In this document: one piece after another, positions 11,065 through 25,412 of the stretch | Position numbering within the stretch: the first letter of the stretch is position 1 | Layout: each line of letters begins with the position of its first letter | Origin: Anabas testudineus | Taxonomy: Eukaryota > Chordata > Actinopteri > Anabantiformes > Anabantidae | DNA length: 64,000 bases | Assembly (NCBI RefSeq): GCF_900324465.2 | Contig: NC_046611.1 | Coordinates: 868,001-932,000, forward strand | Direction: 5' to 3' | The notes under the pieces: model-generated | Database searches by the model: none | What the model was told of the DNA's origin: nothing | What the model saw: the letters and a program-made list of their open reading frames with translations, nothing else | Translations under genes and position numbers: made by a program

Positions 11065-14000
11065 GGGGGAGTGATTGACAGCTGACATGTGACATTTGAC
11101 CCCCTTCTGTTTAGTGTGTTTAGTATGTTGTGTGTAACGTCAACATGACAACAGTGCTGCTATTGTATATATATCTATCCAATAAATGTTTTAATGATGT
11201 CTTTCATTAATCCTCAACCTCTGTTTCACTGCCAGTCTTCTTGGACAATAAGACGGCCAGCCAGGTCCTGACTCGACGGAGACGAGCCAACAGCTTTATG
11301 GAGGAATTTAAAAAGGGCAACATGGAGAGGGAGTGTGTGGAGGAGCGCTGCAGCTGGGAGGAGGCGCGAGAGATCTTCGAAGACGTCCAGAAAACTGTAT
11401 GAAACTCCTGCACCTTAACACCAAAACACTGCCAAGATCCATTAAAGTCTCTCGACTCCCAGAAACTCAGGAACCTGTTTTATCAAGATCGTTTATCCTA
11501 TCAACCGTCATCAGTTACAGAACTCTATAACAGGACAGCCAACACTTTAATACACTATAAATAAGATTTTAGTTTTACACAACTGTCAAAGACGGAGATT
11601 CCACAAAAGCACATACATCAGAATTCAACAGTTAACCTTCCACTGATTTTAGACCTTTCTAAACAATTGGATTTTCTCTTTTTCTGTTTTTTTACAGAAT
11701 GATTTCTGGGCCAAATATGTGGGTAAGGCACTTATTCTGTGAACAAACAAGCTAAGTAAGTCTTCCATTAGCATAATTTGGTCATTTGGGTGTTCAGGGG
11801 CCAAAAAAGATGCTCAAACAAAAGTCACTGAATGCAGAGAATTTAAAAAGCAACCAAACTCCAAATCTTTTTTGGAAATATCCTGCCAACTCCGAGCACC
11901 AGTGTCTCTGAATGTCTGTATTCATGTATGGTTGTTAGCAAATCTCTGTCTCGCAGATGGCGATGCATGTGAGTCACAGCCCTGCGCTCATGGAGGACTT
12001 TGTAAAGATGGAATCGGCAGCTACAGCTGCTTTTGCCAGACTGGGTTCCAAGGCTTCAACTGTGAAATAGGTACAGACACAGGCCTTTTCAGATTTCTCC
12101 ACACATGCTTCCTATATCAGTGATAGGGGACAAAATTATGCAGTCCTCCTCCTGTGCAAAATGTATTACCAAGTTTACCTGAAGACAATGTATGGCTTCG
12201 AACTTCCAAGGACTAGTCCATATGCTGTCTTACTCCTTATGGACTGGAGATATGTTCTCTGTTATCTAGGAGTAGGTCAATGAGAGACGTGTAGGTGGTA
12301 CTGACCCAAGAAATTCTTTCCATGTTGGATGAGTCCTTACAATAGTAGGGTGTCCTTTACGTAAAGTAAAGTAGAAGGTAAGCTGTGGAGCTCGGGATGA
12401 TGGATGAACATACATCAAGTACTAGGTTAATGTTTGAAAGTCCCTGAAAGTCTGCTTTGTTTCTCCCCAGACTTGACAGGTGTTGACAGTGTTTCTCTGT
12501 CTCTGCAGTAATTCCTGAGCTCTGCGAGAACAAAAACGGTGGTTGTGATCACTTCTGCAATGTTGTCCGAGGAAACATTCAGTGTTCCTGTGCTGACGGA
12601 TATTTCCTGGCATCAGATGATAAATCCTGTCACTCTAACAGTAAGAGAGTTTTAAATCTACACGGTTATTGTTCCCACTGCAATCACACAGTCAAACTTT
12701 AGTAATGAAGCACTTTTACTGAAAGATTCATGTCCCGGAGATGAGGCCTCCTAAATATTCTGGTACTCTTCTACTCTTTGCTGTTACACCTTCAATGATC
12801 ATCTTTTTTGGTGATGACACCCTGACCTTTAAACATCACATGAACTCTTGCAGAGACCTACAAATGTGGCGCCATCATCACCAAAGATGTCCGCACAGTT
12901 TTTAGGTACGAACGGCAAAACACAACAGTGGGGAACACTACCAGGTTAAACCTGATCAACTCCACAGAGTCCCACAGCAACGGGGAGGAACACATCAACC
13001 CAGAAATGGCGAGTTTTACCCGCATTGTCAACGGAGAGGACTGCCCACCAGGAGAATGTCCATGGCAGGTGGAGGCACTTTCTTTAATTACCAAAAAATG
13101 TCAAAGCAGCTTATGGATTGGATGACCTTTTCTTCCAATTATATGATGTCCTCATTAAGAAAATATGGAGCAATGGAGTGGGAGCATGACTCCATGACTT
13201 TTACTGAGTCCATTTTTGTCTCTATTGACAATAATAAAGGACACCTGGAATTCTGTTATTGTCCAGGAGCCCATTATAGGTACTACAACAAAACCTTATT
13301 GGCTGCATCCAGACATGTGAGAATATTTGGTGTTTCTGTCCATTGTTGTTTCTAAGAGGACAGTGACATGTGGACGACATCTGAAAACTTCAATTTAATG
13401 TAATGTTAAAGTTTTCTTCCCCTCTGTCTCATCTTTGAAGGCTCTGCTTCTGAATGAGGACGATAGAGGGTTCTGTGGAGGAACCATCCTCAATGAGTAC
13501 ATCATCCTGACCGCTGCCCACTGCATGAACCAATCACGTTACATCTATGTCAAAGTAGGCAAGTCTGACTAACCAATCACAAGACAGAACAGAAGAGGCA
13601 TGCATAGGCAGTCCCCATAGACATGAACCCGGGATTCTGCAGTCATATGGCCTGTTCTGTAACTGCTTATCTACCACGACGCTCCACATACAAGATTCTT
13701 TTTGTACTTACTCTTCTGCATCTGACGAAATGTGAATTTTACAAATGATATTTAAGTAAAATGTGTATTTTCCCTCTACCTTCAGGGGAGTTTGACACTT
13801 TGGTGGATGACAATAATGAAGCTACCCACTTTGTGGAAACTATTGTCACGCACAACAAATACAAACCCGACACCTACCTCAATGATATTGCACTCATCAA
13901 ATTAACCAAGCCCATCAAGTTCAGCAGGTTCATTCTGCCAGCCTGCATACCTGAGCAAGCGTTTGCTGAAAAGGTAAACTGTCTAATCCGTCAATTTGTT

Positions 14001-14674
14001 AGAATCTCACTAATTTAAAGAACAATTTCTTTTACATTTTGGGAAATATGTTCAAGTTCATATTGTCAGCTTGTGAGCTTGGTGTAGCATAAAGACCAGG
14101 AGGAACAGGAACAAGGGCAAAACCCAAACCTGGCTCTGTCTAAGTAACAAAATCCACCTACCAATCTGACAAATATACCATGATTGTGAGCCAGGTAGGT
14201 GTTTTCCCCATGTTTAACCTTGTTAGGTAACTTTCTTACCTCCTCTGCTAGGTCCTGATGCAGCAGCCCGAAGGCATAGTCAGTGGTTTTGGACGTCTCG
14301 GTGAGGGGCGGCAGACCTCCGCCATCTTGCAGCGCCTGGCCATGCCCTATGTGGATCGACTCACCTGCATGGAATCCACCCAGCTGCGCATTTCAACGCG
14401 CATGTTTTGTGCTGGCTATCACTCAGCACCAAAGGACGCCTGCCAAGGTGACAGTGGCGGACCACACGTCACACGCTACAGTGGCACCTATTTTATTACT
14501 GGAATTGTGAGCTGGGGCGAAGGCTGTGCACGCAGAGGCAAATACGGCGTCTACACCCAGGTTTCAAAGTACATCAACTGGATCCAAAACGGCATTGAGC
14601 AGCTAATGCCTAAAGAGAAGAGTGGCAAGCGGGTGAAGAGGCACCACAGCCCCATCAGGAGGCTGTATCTGTGA
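10845..14674 (+). CDS. f10: Coagulation factor X precursor
   Basis: Exons: 10845-10905, 11236-11396, 11698-11722, 11957-12070, 12509-12640, 12854-13068, 13441-13558, 13786-13973 and 14252-14674; 1437 bases, 478 residues. The ATG starts a hydrophobic signal peptide (1-20). Propeptide ends LTRRRR (34-37) before [20 protein letters not shown], the Gla domain. Then come the short FWAKY helix, EGF1, EGF2, an activation peptide, and the protease starting R221/IVNGEDC. His263 (TAAHC), Asp309 (NDIAL) and Ser406 (QGDSGGP) complete the triad, with Asp400 giving Arg specificity. Factor Xa with factor Va cleaves prothrombin on cell membranes after vitamin-K-dependent carboxylation. The activation peptide has three N-glycosylation sequons (NTT, NTT, NST). 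I see no RKR-type site to split light and heavy chains. Intron 7 has a GC donor, and the domain is split once more (13974-14251) than in human F10. Confidence 0.96.
10977..11012. repeat. Perfect 17-bp inverted repeat with a 2-base loop
   Basis: Arms AAAAACACACAGCTCCA (10977-10993) and TGGAGCTGTGTGTTTTT (10996-11012) are exact complements separated by TG. It lies in F10 intron 1 just before a GT run and a G run. Such a close perfect palindrome could extrude as a cruciform or fold as a hairpin in RNA. Confidence 0.9.
11024..11069. repeat. (GT)n followed by a run of 22 G
   Basis: A GT dinucleotide run passes directly into 22 consecutive G (11048-11069) in F10 intron 1. Homopolymer length may be inexact in assemblies. 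The G run is capable of forming a quadruplex in principle. Confidence 0.9.
13559..13785 (+). other. F10 intron 7 with GC-AG borders
   Basis: The exon ends GTCAAAGTAG and the intron starts GCAAGT, the strong consensus of GC-AG introns. It ends CTACCTTCAG. No GT donor near this point keeps the exon at 118 bases and the phase at 1, both conserved in the family, so the GC donor is the best reading. Confidence 0.85.
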
Positions 14675-16347
14675 AGAGAGCTCAAAAGATTCCAGAAAGA
14701 GTCCACTGGGCTCTCTGGACTAGTGGCTCTCATGTAATCATCCGTTTTGTGTTTGAGACTTCTGAACAATCACATTTCAGCCAGAGACAGAAAGTTAGAC
14801 ATTCGTCCTCATTTTTAAGAGGCTACATAAATTCAGAAATTTGCATTAATTCATTTTTAGCCTCTTGGAACCAGCTGAACTAGCAGAAAATAACATTGCT
14901 GTACACATTATGTCCTGACTGTATTAGCAAACCACTGCCTACTTCCACATTGAGGCTCATCAGTGTCAGTAATTACTCTTCAGAGGTTCCCCAGGGTTTC
15001 GTTCTGGGTGCTTTACATTTTCTGTGTGTTTAACAGCTGCAATAATTGTTTTTCTGGCCACAGAACATTCTGACATATCATCAGCCTTATCCGCCACTGA
15101 TTTAACGAAATGTACCAAAAAATGACATAGGACATTTAAACCAGCCTGTTTGTTTTCTCTTCAGAATTTAGAGCAGAGTCAATAAAAACAGAACAACATG
15201 TAAAATTAATGTAAACAAACCATGTCTGTTTTGATGCTTTTTTAAAATCAGTCAGTGCCAAAAATGAGTTTTTAAACACAATTCTAAGCAAATAAAGAAA
15301 TACCACTGCAACAGACTGATGCATGAAGTTTTTGTGTGATTGAAACTAAGTTTTATTTTGTGTGATATAATCAATGCTATAAGCTATAATCATACTATTG
15401 CTATGTTTTTAGAAAGCGTTCTGAATTATGGTGCATATTACTCAAAGCTATTGCTTTAAAAGCTGCATCAGTGCAAAAATTCACTACAAACACTTTAAAT
15501 GCATTTTTTATGATTTGTACACACTTCTCCTAAAATATGACAATAAAAAGCCAATTATGGACTTTTTGTACTACAAAATAATATTTTCAATTTGCAATCA
15601 TAACTAAAGTAAGCTTTGTTCTACTGATGGCTCCTTTGATAACATATGTTTTTGGCAACTAAAAGGATCACGGTATTCAAATTTCCCAGAAACTGAATTA
15701 TTGCTCATGAAAATCATGGGTCATGATGGACTTTTGTGAGCTTTATGGCTTTTAGGCCCCTAGAGCCTGAACTAGGGCTGCTTTCAGAACAATCTCACCC
15801 CATAGCACCATGTTCATCTTATATTATTGAATGTAGATCCTAAAATATCTCCATTATTTTAAAGTGTTAGTTTTAATGACAAAATTCCTTCTTTATGTCA
15901 AACAAACAAAACTACTGAGCTTTCAGAGGTTGGACTTGGAGCCTGTTTTGTTTGAAGACTGGGAGCACAGGCCAGAGTCCACTGCACCAACAGACGGTCT
16001 ACGAAAACACAGCTTCTGTTAACTCTTTAAAGAAACAGATTCGATGAGCCCAGGTGACAATCTGAGAATTTTAAAAGAAAACATTCCTTAAAATGTGTGC
16101 AAGTAACTGACTTGACATTTGGATTTTGGACCACATTTCTACTGAAGTTCTGCTGGTCAAACAGTGACATAGAGACATAGAGACTTTTGATAATGTTACA
16201 ATCAGTCAAACAGACAGCCGGAAGAAATATGACAAAGAATTTAGATTTAAGGAAGCGTCCCGTCATGTTTCCAGTAAAGTCAATCAGTTACAACTCATCA
16301 GTTTGTGTGTGTTTGTGTAGGTGTGTGATTGCAGTGAAGTCAGTGTC
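14675..16347. other. F10 3' UTR and F10-PROZ intergenic region
   Basis: Candidate AATAAA signals for F10 occur at 15181-15186, 15291-15296 and 15542-15547; I cannot tell which is used. A LINE reverse-transcriptase scrap lies at 14950-15035. No further gene is seen. The stretch just before PROZ has a TG-rich segment (16300-16326) but no obvious core promoter motif. Confidence 0.55.
14950..15035 (+). mobile_element. L2/CR1-like LINE reverse-transcriptase remnant
   Basis: One frame reads SNYSSEVPQGFVLGALHF, matching the 'GVPQGSVLGPLLF' motif of non-LTR reverse transcriptases. Only this short conserved core survives, so the piece is old and non-functional. It lies just downstream of the F10 stop, possibly within its 3' UTR. 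Confidence 0.6.
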
Positions 16348-19300
16348 ATGGCGGTCAGCATCATGTCAGCTTGTTGTCGAGCGTCGGTTCTATATCTTTA
16401 CCTGCTCGCCTGTTTCCTTCAGGCCCACAGCCAGAGACAAGGTAAGATCTCCGACACGCTAGTGTTTACATTGATAGTTAGAATAGTTTTTGTGCTCATT
16501 GTGGAACAGCCAGATACATTTGATTATCTCACTTGAAAAACTCCAGATATAACGATTGGGAAACAGTTTGGTCTGTAATGTTCCACGTTAAATAGAAATG
16601 TGTTGTATTTTCCTGTGTTTGTGTCACTCGTTGTTACTTTACACTGGGATTCAATACATTTTAGGTATAATGATAAGTTTGTTTTTGATTATTACCTAAT
16701 GTCATTACTGTGACTCAGTAAACCATATCTACAACAAGGTAATCATGACTGAACTAAAGCTAAATTATGACAAATATCACATCACTGCCACGAGAACAGC
16801 TGTAATATCACAGCATGCCATATCACATAGGTCATAAAGTAATAGTAAGATAATGCCACTATTATTATGATAAACTATGTATTATATCAGATAGTCATGT
16901 CCTAGTAAAGCAGTATTATATTTACTAAATTAGTTTAAAGAGCAATAATCAAGACTCAGTATGTCAGAAATACTAGATTACAATGACTGAAGTAGTAAGG
17001 TGCAGTGTCATAATCACGACTATATCTCTTATGATAAATGTAATAATCAAATGACAAATATCAGATAGTTCTATTATTCTAATTAGAATGAGCAACACTC
17101 ACTGGCTTGTCATCATTATGACATTAAAGAACCAAGTCATGATCATTTATGACACATACTAAATCATAACTTACCAGAAATGTGCTGTCATAAGTATATT
17201 GACATGTAGCTGTCGTTGTCAGTGTTTCGTCAGGCTCCACAGGCTCATAACGTGCTCCTGAGGTCCAAACGGGCAAACACGTTCCTCCTGGAGGAGCTCC
17301 TTCAGGGGAACCTGGAGAGAGAGTGTTACGAGGAGCGGTGCAACTTCGAGGAGGCTCGAGAGTACTTTGAGGACACGAAGAAGACGGTCTGACACAAATA
17401 ATCACACAGACTACATTTGGGTTTGATGACAAATTATTCAGTTTCTTTAGGAACAGGTTGAATTTGTCATTTACACTAAAAATCGCTCTTTAGCAGAAGC
17501 AGAAAACTGGTTGTTTTTTAATTTGTGTTTGTCGTCTACAGATCGACTTCTGGACAGTTTACATCGGTGAGATTTCTTTGGTGTCAACTTCCAACTCCAA
17601 CCAATGAGTCAATCAATGAATTCATCAGTTAATCAATGAGACGTGAACAGGACCTAAATAGTAATGAATGATCAGTTTAAGAAGATAATAACTATATGAG
17701 ATGGAACGCCTTTAACAAGCTTGAATATTAATTAATATGTGTGATCAACATCTTTCTTTTCTCTAAATAACACATTTATCATTTTTGTAAATACCTGTAT
17801 ATACTGTAATGTATAAAATATACTGAAACTAATATAAAATGTCATCAACTGGAATCTTCATTATTGAGCTACTGGTAAAAAATCATTTTAAATACTACTT
17901 AAAATAAATATTAGGTTATGAAATGCTCATAAATGACTAAAATGTTCACTACATGGACAAAATGATCCTTTTGTGTGGAGCATTTAGTTTTTGGTATCTT
18001 CCTTTCTACTGGAACAGATGGGGACCAGTGTCAGCCCAATCCCTGCTTCCACGGGGGGAACTGCACTGACATGGTGGGGGGGTTCCACTGCTCCTGCAGC
18101 GCCCCCTATTTTGGGTCAGTCTGTGAACTGGGAGGGGTGAAAAATATAGAAAGTCGGCCATCGTCAGCATCACAAATCATCGTACCAGGTCAGAGCTGCA
18201 TCTAAACCTAATGCTGTGTCCAGGTGATACCTAACCCACAGGTTTACGGGGTCGTTAAAGTACATTCACTAAAGTACATTCACTAAAGTACAATTACTAA
18301 AGTACAATTACTAAAGTACAATTACTAAAGTACAATTACTAAAGTACAATTACTAAAGTACATTCACTAAAGTACATTCACTAAAGTACAATTACTAAAG
18401 TACAATTACTAAAGTACAATTACTAAAGTACATTCACTAAAGTACAATTACTAAAGTACAATTACTAAAGTACAATTACTAAAGTACAATTACTAAAGTA
18501 CATTCACTAAAGTACATTTACTAAAGTACAATTACTAAAGTACATTCACTAAAGTACATTCACTAAAGTACATTCACTAAAGTACATTCACTAAAGTACA
18601 TTTACTAAAGTACATTCACTAAAGTACTGGATTTCTTTCACTGCACTTCTACAACACATTTTCTAATCATCTGTCATTATTTAGTCGTCATCTTTTAACA
18701 TATTTCTGTCTGTTTCAGAGATGAAGAAGTGTCCAACTGAGGGTCCGGCAGCGTGCCAGCAACTGTGCACGGCGTCCTATTACTCATTCACCTGCTCCTG
18801 CTTGGCGGGATTCAAACTACAGAGCGACAAACGCAGTTGTTTGCCAGAAGGTCTGATTCTACTTACTTAACACATTTGGTGAATCAGTTCTGTGAATTAA
18901 TGAAGACTTTGTGTCTGCAGTGGAGTTTCCATGTGGAAGACTTCCTGACAAGTTCAACAGCTCGGCGTCAATGTGTCACAATGGAAACTGTCCCTGGCAG
19001 GTGAGAGCTCATTAAGTTCAGCTAGTACGACACTCCTGCTCCTCAGACGGTGAACGCCTCTCAGAATAAACTTTACTTCTTTAAGTCACGTCGTTCTGTC
19101 CAAAACCTCAGCTGCACTGTTCACTGGAGCTCCTGCTGTGCGCTCGTTTTCTGTCTCCAGGTGTCCCTGCTGAGCAGTAAAGGGGTGGAGTTGTGTGGTG
19201 GGGTAGTGCTGGGTCGACGCTCCATCCTGACCGCTGCTCACTGCCTCCTCCTGGACTCAGAACCTGACCTCCGACCCTCCAACTTCTTCGTGGTTGCCAG

Positions 19301-20194
19301 TACGAATCGTCATTAACAGACATACTATAAATTACAGTTAATAACTGTGGCAGAGTATTATTAAGCATCGTCTCTCGTCTCCTAGGCAACCACAACAGCG
19401 TCATTCCCGTACAGGCCCTGTATGTTCACGATCGTTTCCGTACGTCTCATCACGAATATGATCTCGCCCTCCTTGAGTTGGCCGCCCCCCTGGTCATGGG
19501 CCCCACGCTTATCCATCTCTGCCTGCCTACCAGGGACTTCAGTGAAAATATCCTGATGCATTCTGGGAGGACGGGGATAGTCGAGCAACAAAACGAGGGA
19601 CAAGACCAGGACCTGGTCTACATGACACTGGAGGAGTGTCGCAGCCAGCTGAACGTCTCGCATCCACTTAGCAACAAAATGTTCTGCATGATGAAGCAAG
19701 AAACCCAGGGGAACCCCGATGGACTGACAGGGAACCAAAAGGGGGCTCAAGACAGATCACACCGACCTTTAAAGAACCGAAATGAAGCCCATAGGAGGGA
19801 TCATCACAGAGTTCACAGACTGAGGGGATCTTCAGGGAATCACAATGGAGCCAAGAGATGGAAGATGATGGATGAACATATGGAGAACAAGACCAGTCAA
19901 ATTGGAGCCCAAGGGACGCCAAACGGAGCAGAAAACCACAACAGCAGCATTCAGGAGCCCTCAGAAGATGGCAGCAGGCCATGTGATGGGGTCTTAGCAG
20001 GGGCGCCCGTGGCCACTGTGGAGCAGGGGACGGCATATCTCACTGGCCTGATGATCTCGTCTTCTGGAGGCTGCGATGGCAGCGGGCTGGTGTTCACCAA
20101 ACTGTCCCGCTACCTGAGCTGGATCAAACCAAGGGTGGAGGTGGCCGAGGATCACATGACCCCCCAAATCAGCGAATATCCTGAGCATTACTAA
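16348..20194 (+). CDS. proz: Vitamin K-dependent protein Z
   Basis: Exons: 16348-16441, 17223-17386, 17542-17566, 18018-18188, 18719-18850, 18921-19000, 19161-19299 and 19386-20194; 1614 bases, 537 residues against about 400 in human. Signal peptide, propeptide ending RSKR48, Gla domain ([17 protein letters not shown]), short helix, EGF1, EGF2 and a protease-like domain follow. Exon 6 has no R-IVGG cleavage site. His249 (TAAHC) and Asp294 (YDLAL) are kept, while the serine motif is replaced by CDGVLAGAP. Protein Z is a non-enzymatic cofactor that helps the serpin ZPI inhibit factor Xa, so its place beside F10 is fitting. Two oddities: exon 4 is 171 rather than 114 bases, giving a 19-residue linker after EGF1, and residues about 372-466 (19694-19981) are a polar insertion rich in Asn, Gly, His and Arg. 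Confidence 0.95.
18252..18628. repeat. 14-bp minisatellite in PROZ intron 4
   Basis: About 27 units of TAAAGTACATTCAC or TAAAGTACAATTAC in tandem. The matching array at 55490-55906 is exactly three units (42 bases) longer, judged from the distance between flanking exons. Confidence 0.95.
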
Positions 20195-20441
20195 CAAGTC
20201 GCCAGTTGACGGCTGGTTGACTGTTCAGCCTAAAGATATTTAACCATACAACCACCAGCATGTCAACGCATGTAAGCAGCATCAGTATCTCTACATTATG
20301 TTCTGCTCCAAAACTTTGGGGAGTGAAAGTGTAAAATGTAGTTTGAACAGAGAATGTCTCACATCTTCTTTGTCTTTAAGACTGCTGGACATGTGTAGTA
20401 GAAATACACTGATCCAATTTGTTTGTATAATTCGAGTGCTG

Positions 20442-20447
20442 AATAAA
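20442..20447 (+). terminator. Poly(A) signal AATAAA of PROZ
   Basis: It lies 248 bases after the PROZ stop in GCTGAATAAAAAC. The opposing PCID2 signal is only about 50 bases further on, so the two convergent transcripts end almost back to back. Confidence 0.65.
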
Positions 20448-20495
20448 AACACCTGACGGCAGAACAAATAACTATACTGTACAAACCAGCATCTG

Positions 20496-20501
20496 TTTAT
20501 T
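20496..20501 (-). terminator. Poly(A) signal of PCID2 (AATAAA on the minus strand)
   Basis: TTTATT on the plus strand reads AATAAA on the minus strand, 89 bases below the PCID2 stop codon. It converges with the PROZ signal at 20442. Confidence 0.65.
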
Positions 20502-20589
20502 CAACAACCTTTTACAATACAAAATAAAAACTGGATTAATTGAATGGGAAAAGTTTGCGGGGAGACCTGTGGACCATCACACCCAGAGT

Positions 20590-24366
<3,777 letters not shown>

Positions 24367-24384
24367 GACTGTCCTGACTTCCAC

Positions 24385-25130
24385 CTGAAAACAGGTAACT
24401 AACTCATGTTAGTCTCCACAACAGAGACAATAGTTAGAGCCACAACAACAAGACAAAGAACTGAACAGCCGACCAAAATTAACTTAGCAAGAGGACAGAA
24501 TCAAATAATCACTTCGGTCATTCAGTTAAAAAAGCCACATATTTACAGATTTCAGCTTCTAAAAGGGAATGATTTCAGAGTACTGGTACAATCATGTCTG
24601 CAGGTTTCTCGTGTTACATGTAAATATTGTGACATGAATATGAACAAAACCAGGACAAAGCAAGAAATAAGACAGTCAAGAAGTTAAAGTAGATCAAACT
24701 TACACAACAGTGCCGTTATCTAATAAACACACCGTTCAACTAAATTTAAATACTATAATATATGAAGCACTTTGTCAGTATCAGAGCACACAAAACACGA
24801 AAGGTTTAAAGTAACAAACTCATTTTAAGAAATCGCTGTAATCTAACTAGCAATAGCTAGTAAGCTAATTCATGATATAAATTCACCTAATTCAGGTTAA
24901 AACTCGTTTTAAATCGCTGTTTTCAGGCTTTAAACTGAAAACAATCAGATGTAAAAAAAGATGAAAACTCAACAGAAACTTTTACCTTTAAATTCACTTT
25001 TATCGGGAAAATATTGGTCCACACTCAGTTCATTCAAAAACAACCCGGACTGTTTTCAAGTGATGCACAACGTTCGCGGCGCGACTGTAAACAACTTCCG
25101 GGTCAGTAAGGTCAGCTTCCGTTGGTATTT
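24385..25130 (-). promoter_or_regulatory. PCID2 5' UTR intron, leader exon and promoter
   Basis: On the minus strand, CTGTTTTCAG/GTGG at 24384 is an acceptor 18 bases before the ATG, and AAAG/GTAAAAG at 24985 is a matching donor. This places a non-coding leader exon at about 24986-25090. Just upstream, 25070-25130 has the only CpG-rich patch in the area (TTCGCGGCGCGAC) and an ETS-type site ACTTCCGG (25094-25101), both typical of TATA-less housekeeping promoters. The leader exon is inferred, not proven. Confidence 0.55.
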
Positions 25131-25312
25131 CATAATAAGATGTAACATATTTCAAAATAAAGTTATCTCGGCATGTGGCATTTACATTATCAAAATGTTT
25201 GAGTATCGAAAAACAAAAATGCAAAACAATTTACAACCCCGTGTTAATACATATACAAATCTGTATTTATATAGAGGTGTCGCGAGAACAATGAAATAAT
25301 AAATAAATTAAA

Positions 25313-25412
25313 TTGTTCTGAAACCTTAAACACTGTAAAGTCCCTTGAGATGACTTCTGTTGTGATTTGGCGCTTTACAAATAAAATTGAAATTAATTGA
25401 ATTGAATTGAAT
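25313..25412 (+). repeat. Teleost interspersed repeat 3' end
   Basis: Contains TGTAAAGTCCCTTGAGATGAC and TTGGCGCTTTACAAATAAAATTG in separate pieces followed by AATTGAATTGAATTG, the familiar tail of abundant fish SINE/LINE elements. The same piece is at about 62638-62737 in the second copy. Confidence 0.65.

Noticed and set aside
18018-18136. Shorter PROZ exon 4 ending at the GGGGTGAAAA donor (18136)
   Set aside because: It would be 119 bases and leave phase 0, incompatible with the phase-1 start of the next exon; the donor at 18188 keeps frame.
19382-20036. Long minus-strand frames opposite the PROZ last exon
   Set aside because: They are mirror frames of a GC-rich coding exon; the plus strand has the family match.
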